In this document: in pieces, positions 58,629 to 64,000 of the stretch
Numbering within the stretch: the first letter of the stretch is position 1
How the letters are laid out: every line of letters begins with the position of its first letter
From: Ampelocalamus luodianensis
Lineage: Eukaryota; Streptophyta; Magnoliopsida; Poales; Poaceae
DNA length: 64,000 nt
Direction of reading: 5' to 3'
Assembly: GCA_036346255.1 (NCBI GenBank)
Contig: CM070627.1
Span: forward strand, 33,812,143-33,876,142
Translations under genes and position numbers: made by a program
Notes under the pieces: model-generated
The model's input: the letters and a program-made list of their open reading frames with translations, nothing else
Database searches by the model: none
Told to the model about the DNA's origin: nothing

Positions 58629-59870
58629 GCTCTGATACCATGTTATGAATAGCGCATGTATTCAATATGGGGCCAATGGGCCAGTATATATACACAAGTA
58701 CATGTGGTGAATATGCAAAGAAACCCCTTATAACAATGGGGAATAACACACACATATACATATATATCTCTAACAATTCTTACAAAGGGATAAATTCCAG
58801 CATTTCACATGTCCAAAGTGTAAACCCTTCCGGCAAGTGAAAAACTGGCATCATAATGACATATATAATGAACGGAAAATGTCCAGAAAAATAGATAAAG
58901 TCCATACCATCATTAGGAAAATCCTTTTCATGGCCATTTCCTTGGTGGGCATCCAGATCTATGATCATTACTCTGCAAGTGTTTTAAGAAGGATAGGTAC
59001 TTATGAAGCTAAATTTGTTAGTTTGCATCCTTGCATGGCACTGCCAGCACATGTAATATGTAATTGGCAAAGCATAGTGCCTGTTAAGATGCCAACAAGG
59101 CAACAAGCATCGCAATCTCCCTACGGGAGAAAGCGGGATTGACATGACAGAGGATGCCCAACAATACAGATAGTTTACATAATATATTCACAATTGTGCA
59201 GGCAAGCACATACTTTGTATAAGCCACACAAACAGTTCCAGAAACTAAAGGAATATATTAGCTGTAGTTACAATCCTGTTGGTAAAGGGTTTCTTACCTT
59301 GAAATATTTAGACGGACAAAGGCAAACTGAATGCAGAGAGAAATATCAGCGTATGCACAAAATCCACCCCCTTCCTCCGCCCAACAATGGTGAAATCCTC
59401 CACCAACATTAATGGCCCATCCTCTCTCAAGTGCAAGTTTGACAGAATGGACCCGCCCACCTAAGGAAAGAAAATTAGCTTATCATATACCCAAACTATG
59501 CAGCTGTGCGCACAAAGCACAAGACATCAACTGCATCCCGAACGGGTACAGTAGCTTTTGCTGCACAAGCCAGTTAGGAATAGGGACCACAGGGGAACCT
59601 ACGAAAAAACATCTCATTAGCTAACCGCACCGTATAATTTGTGACCGATCAGGCCAATTCCACTTCCTATGAGCAATTAGTGCCGGCCTCTACAATGGAT
59701 GCTACCTTGAGGCTGCTCTTGAGGCTGTTCAAGTATGACTCCGAGTGCACATGGTTAAGCAAGCCACGCAAGAAGCTTAGGCCAATTCCAGTAGAGCTTG
59801 CTGGAGAGGATGCGGTTGCGGCGGAGGCAGGGATGGAGACAGGGGAACTAGTGGGAGCCCTCGTCCTCCC

Positions 59871-60593
59871 ATAGTTGATGAAATTATTTATATAGTTCTT
59901 AATTTTTTCATGTAGACTAACAAAATATTTCTATTTAGCACCTTTCGATATTTAGTTATCAACATATGACCCTCCGAGTAAAAAATTTTTGGCTCCGTCT
60001 CTAGGCAGAGGGCTCCGGGGTGACCGACAACGAGGAGGGGGGGAGGCCATCCGCCGGTGGGAGGAGAGGGTGGGGTAGGGTTGGGGAGGAGACGGATGGT
60101 CGCAGTGTATGCTGGCTCTTGCCGCGAGAAGACAAAATTGTTCGTTCACTTGCCGTGGAGAAGAGGAACGGCCATGGTGCCGGGGCTTCGGATAATAGCT
60201 CTTTTACTGTACACTCAATTTAATACGACAGTCTATTCTTTTTATTCAATGTTTTAGATTAATTAGGATTTAGTTATAGTACACCTAGTAGTATGATTAG
60301 TAGAATTCAAAGAAGGATAGAATTGTAATTATCCATGTGGGGATCATATAGCACAAGATTAATATTTTGAACCCTAGTTGAAAAGGTCCATAATACCCTC
60401 ACGAAAAAAATTATAAAACACAAAGAAAAGTCTATTATGCCCTAACAAATCAATAGTCATATTTGATTTATACCACCACCATATATTATGTACCTTAAAA
60501 TTTCTCCGGGATAAAGGGTACAAGACGAACGCACACACAATGCAACCCCACTCACACCACCACACACGTGCGCGTTCCCTACACACACTGTGA
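59871..60593. other. Region upstream of the deacetylase pseudogene, no gene seen
   Basis: AT-rich except a GGGAGG tract at 60035-60090. If the old gene had a promoter it should lie here, but no element stands out. Confidence 0.4.
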
Positions 60594-60785
60594 TTTTTTT
60601 ATGGAGGCACTATATCTCGCGGAGTGCGGATATGTGCTTTTCCACTAAACGTGCACACGTGTAAGTATCCATTTTATTTATTTGGTGAGATGCATGAGGT
60701 TCAATCTCCCGTAGTTGAACCCTGGTAGGCAGTCAGCGCACTCACCTTGCGTAGCTAGCCATTCGAGAGACAACTCAATCCTTGG
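60594..60785 (-). mobile_element. tRNA-derived SINE, second copy
   Basis: Minus strand: head TAGCTACGCAAGGTGAGTGC, B-box-like GGGTTCAACTAC (60713-60724), body, and A-tail (T-run 60594-60600). It shares its body with 14582-14776 and differs mainly in the head. Confidence 0.65.
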
Positions 60786-61079
60786 CTCGGGAGAATTCTG
60801 TGTGGTGATTTTTGCGAGGTAGTACTTTGCAGTTTGCATAATCGCATTTCCCCCCTTGTTTCTCTTACTACAGGACAGTTTAGCTTTGGTGGATGTTTTC
60901 CTCTAGGATTAAATCATCCTATGTTGACATAGAGACGAAAATTATGAAAAAGAGTTCTAGAGAATCCTTACTACTTAAAAAGACTCTAATGGTGGTGAAT
61001 GATACGTTCTTGTTCCCCTTCCCCTCCCAAAAAGTGCCAACTGGTGGGCCCATGATTCATTCCTTTCATCCGCCTCTAT

Positions 61080-61480
61080 CTCGTGCACGCGCCCACACCT
61101 TCTCCTTCTCCTTCTCTGCCATCTCCTCTCCCGTACCGCCCTCCCCCGCCTCGCCTTCAAGCACCTCCGCCACCTCCTCTCCTGCACTCACCCCGTCCAT
61201 CACCTCCTCTTCCGCGTCGTCCTCCCCTGCCTCGCCTTCCCGCCCCTCCGCCACCCCGTCCCTCCACTCATCCGCGCAACCCCTGGCACCTCCTCAGCTG
61301 CGTAGCTACACTCCTGCCACGCCACCCTCCCTCGCCTCGCCTTCCCGCTTCTCCTCCACTGACTCTCCCGTGCTCACCCCGTCCACCACCACCTCCCGCA
61401 TCGCCCTCCCCCGCCCGCCTTCCCGCTCCTCAGCCACCCCCCTTCCCCCCGCTCATCCGCATAGCCCCTGGCCCCTCCTC
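61080..61480 (+). repeat. C-rich low-complexity tract
   Basis: Degenerate repetition of CTCCCC, CCTCGCCTTCCCG and CACCTCC. It gives proline/serine-rich frames on the plus strand that are best read as composition. Confidence 0.7.
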
Positions 61481-61930
61481 AGCCGCGCATCTACACTCAT
61501 GCGCACTCCAGCTCGGCCTCATGTGCCCCAGCGTCTTTGTCTCTGGCTCCCTCATGCATGCCTACCTCCGGTTTGGTCACATCTCAGACCTACTAGGTGT
61601 TCGACGAAATGTTGGAGTGGGACGTGGCCGCGTGGAACACGATGGTGTCCAGGCTATGCCGCAATGTGCGTGCCACCGAAAGCTGAGGAGATTGACATGT
61701 CGTATCCCTCCATCTCATCATCATCAGCACGGCTCACCACCATCATCAAGCTTCCTTCTTACCGAGCCCGCCCCCACAGCGCTCCCACTACCACCGAGGC
61801 GAATGCCCACCACATGTTCGATGAAATGTCTGCATTCATGGCATCCTCCGCGTCACTGGTCCTCGCCTCGACGCCTTCCTCTCCAACATTGCCACCAACG
61901 CATGCTGGGTTTTGCTCATGTTGAGCCCAG
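61479..61930 (+). pseudogene. Pentatricopeptide repeat (PPR) protein fragment
   Basis: One frame gives AHLHSCALQLGLMCP, then VFVSGSLMHAYLRFGHISD (61479-61590). After a frame change, VFDEMLEWDVAAWNTMVSRL and CRNVRATES follow to a stop at 61684-61686. These are the repeat motifs of plant PPR proteins (PLS type), which bind organelle RNA. A later piece, AHHMFDEM at about 61805, may be a further repeat. Normal proteins have ten or more repeats; here one or two remain and the frame is broken, so this is a gene relic or a captured fragment. Confidence 0.6.
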
Positions 61931-63460
61931 CCACGACTGCCGCATCGTGAGGTTGAGCTCTATGGCGATGTCGTGCTTCGCTACCTCCGCTGTTGCCTGG
62001 AAGGTGTGAGCGTACTGCCAGCACAAATTGGTCCCAGCTTGAACGGGTTGTTATGATCTTTCTTGATTTTGTTGTTATTGTTACAACAAACCCTATCATG
62101 ATTTTTTTCTGGAAGCCGGAATTGCTCACTATATAAGCCAGAGAAATGAACTTAGATGACATTTGCACAGTTGCTCATTCACATTGGAGATCAGTCTAAT
62201 TTACACATAACTTTGGATATTTATGTTCAGATGTTCTCTCATTCGTAGCCTTGTCTTCGCTTTGCAGTAGCTGTGTTTTTTAGAATTGGATCCAATTTGT
62301 GTTCCATCTAGCCCAACAACCTCATTTGCCCCTAACTAGTTTTCTATTCACACCATTGCTCGTTGAACACAGAGGTGAGAAGATCGTATATATGTTCCAT
62401 TTTTTCTGTTGCAACAACCAAACGAGCAATGTCCCACTATTTAAACTATCCATGATTTGTGCATTCCATTTATTTACGGCCCATTGTTTCACTTGATTGT
62501 AGAATAATTGGTCGATTTCATAAAGTTACTTTATTCGAGGTATGCATGCAAATAATCCCATATGGTTATTTTAGTGCTTTGCCTAAAAAAAAGGATCTAA
62601 GTGTTATTAGAGTGTAGTTGGCATCCCATAGTTCAAGTCTTAGTCAGAACTGTAGATGTGGATGTTAGCTTCCCCTTGTAAACATTGTAATCCGAAGTAT
62701 ATTGTAATCTGTAAGTTTATTACTCTCCAAATGTGAAACAAAACAGTAATTGATAATTCTTCTGTTAGTCTTGAATGTATCATGTGAGAGGCATCCTTGT
62801 GTTTTTCGGCGTATATATATCAATGTTTAGTGCTTTTGTTTTTCGTTCTCTGTATACTACTTGGTTAGTGTCTCGCAACGCTATATAATTTAGCAAATGG
62901 AAAAGAAATACATTATACTTGCCATATATTGATTTTACCAGATATGATCAAACCTATGCTATTGACCTGGACTCTTTTTTACTTTGTTGCAGACAAAGTG
63001 AGAAGTCATACTGCTGATAAAATAAATATAGGCTCTCAAGGGATAAGCTGATAAATTGTTATATTCGGCTACAATTTAATGTGAGAAATTAAGTTGATAC
63101 ATCATTTGTTTAGGCTAATTTCATGTTTGATCTGGAACTTCTATTGTGTTTGTTTGATTTCTTTTTCCAACTTTTATGTTTCATATCCAATTTTTTTTGT
63201 CATGTTTCATTTTTCAGTACCTATTAAAGTTACACTTTTGACTTTCTATCTATACATATCAGTAGATAAACCACATTCTTATTGTTCAACCTCTACCTTC
63301 TCCAGATTTGCTTGGAAATTTTTAAATCAAAGGGTGCATGCTGAATAGGATTATTTCACATTACAATACAGTTAAAAAATCAAGCTACATAGTTAGATTT
63401 GAAGTTTTCCATCTTAATATCATAGCGCATACTACTATGAATTTTTACCATGCTGTTACA
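61931..63460. other. AT-rich DNA without recognised gene
   Basis: No open frame with recognisable content, and no transposon ends found. Confidence 0.5.
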
Positions 63461-63630
63461 TGATCTTTTCACTTCGTGGAGATAAATTAAAAGTGCTTAA
63501 GTGGACCTGGATCTTAGATGATGACCACTTGCATTTTTCCTGTTTGTTTCATGATCTTTTCACTTTATGGAGATAAACTGAAAGTACGTGCTTGAGTGGA
63601 CGTGAATCTTTTTTAGACTAGCATATTTTT
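63461..63630 (+). repeat. 91-bp tandem duplication
   Basis: TGATCTTTTCACTT starts at 63461 and 63552. Both copies continue GGAGATAAA and AGTGGAC. Confidence 0.85.
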
Positions 63631-64000
63631 CACATTCAAAGTGACCCAGATGTCATTGAAACACCCAAACAAGTGGTTTAAAGTTCAATTCCAAGCCAAT
63701 ACTACTGCAAGTGACATTGTATGCCACTTGTGTTGTACCTTAATTTAAAAGCACACCATTCTGTGTATGATGAATGGTTGGTTGTCAAGAATTAGGCTCC
63801 TCGAAAAATTGCAAACAGCTCTATGATTTCACATTAGATTTCACATTATCATTTGAATGAAACAAACACATGATATTTTGCATATATATTAATTTCCCGA
63901 TATCCAGTTAAGTTTTCTTTGGGGAAAACAGGAGGGGCGGGTCTCTTTTTTGGGAGTGTGGAAAGTAATGTTTGTACATAAGCTCTGCACTTCCAAAGAT
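63631..64000. other. Spacer to window end
   Basis: Nothing recognised. Confidence 0.4.

Larger units (their letters stand above)
53650..58775 (-). mobile_element. Young Ty1-copia retrotransposon with identical 135-bp LTRs
   Basis: LTRs 53650-53784 and 58641-58775 are identical by eye over all 135 bp. The target duplication ATTCT (53645-53649, 58776-58780) is perfect. PBS TGGTATCAGAGC (minus) is at 58629-58640. The purine tract TGAGGGGGG (minus) abuts the left LTR. The element sits in a deacetylase intron, with the duplication covering intron bases 4-8 after the donor of exon 58784-58830. Confidence 0.95.
43676..59870 (-). pseudogene. HDA2-like: Class IV histone deacetylase (HDA2/HDAC11-like), split by transposons and decayed
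   Basis: Exons 5' to 3' on minus: ~59791-59820 (RNRILSSKLY), 59688-~59753 (VHSESYLNSLKSS), ~59533-59604 (NWLVQQKLLYPF), 59298-59460 (AINVGGGFHHC, GGGFCAYADISL), 58908-58972 (IIDLDAHQGNGHEKDF), 58784-58830 (RVYTLDM, stop, NAGIYPF), 52952-52996 (DHVAKRYIDQKVEQD), 52802-52852 (SGTKTDDYLDQLDKALK), 44196-44285 (FQPQLIVYNAGTD), 43857-43944 (ISPEGAVIRDEKVF), 43676-43758 (GGYMKSSARVIADS, stop). Catalytic HH, DLDAH and GTD motifs remain. Damage: the exons between RNRILSSKLY and VHSES are missing, one frameshift in 59298-59460, TGA in 58784-58830, acceptor CG at 58831, lost donor near 59533, and +1 and +2 shifts in 44196-44285. The family removes acyl groups from lysines using zinc. This copy cannot be functional. 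Confidence 0.9.

Noticed and set aside
60893..61924. 343-codon plus-strand frame
   Set aside because: The first two thirds are proline/serine repeats, and the PPR similarity lies in other frames, so this frame is not the gene.

Overview
The window is nuclear DNA of a flowering plant, almost certainly a grass (Poaceae). Introns have GT/AG borders and the one intact gene is GC-rich in its coding part. The DNA carries nested LTR retrotransposons, Mutator-like elements (MULEs), Tourist, Stowaway and hAT MITEs, a Helitron end and SINEs. I cannot name the species. There are only two cellular loci of substance: an intact seven-exon bHLH transcription factor (17013-19983, +), and a class IV (HDA2/HDAC11-like) histone deacetylase pseudogene (about 43676-59870, -). 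A PPR gene fragment lies near 61.5 kb. Everything else is mobile DNA or unassigned sequence.

Layout. 1-1423: 5' end of a minus-strand Ty3-gypsy element whose LTR carries a 49-bp hairpin repeat. 1886-2960: decayed hAT transposase. 4200-5850: Ty3-gypsy gag fragment split by a Tourist-like MITE. 5949-11906: complete MULE with a perfect 9-bp target duplication and ~275-bp TIRs. It carries a broken MuDR-type transposase N-terminus joined to a GRF-type zinc-finger reading frame, a tandemly repeated exon, and an array of small hairpins. 13257-13286: Helitron 3' terminus. 14.5-16.4 kb: SINE, hAT MITE, 5S-rRNA-like fragment, and a MITE with a nested Stowaway. 17.0-20.0 kb: the bHLH gene.

21446-42880 is a tandem duplication of a ~1.55-kb unit. 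The two copies have since been pulled apart by different insertions. Copy A received a 3.46-kb solo LTR (22611-26067) and a Ty1-copia element (26549-33874). Copy B received a MULE carrying a gene fragment (35226-37336) and a gag-only LTR retrotransposon with an open reading frame (37572-42697). Because each copy retains the empty site of the other, insertion points can be read directly.

43.7-59.9 kb is the deacetylase pseudogene. One intron holds a Ty3-gypsy element (44473-52489), itself hit by a Ty1-copia element (45248-49943) and a hAT MITE (50581-51089). Another intron holds a Ty1-copia element with two identical 135-bp LTRs (53650-58775) that sits eight bases inside a splice donor. The exons carry frameshifts, an in-frame stop and damaged splice sites. 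The last 4 kb hold a SINE, a C-rich low-complexity tract, the PPR fragment and AT-rich DNA without a recognisable gene.

How the parts work together: the bHLH gene is the only locus likely to act in the cell. The rest is best read as a record of insertions whose order can be reconstructed. Target-site duplications, given per element, are the strongest direct evidence used.
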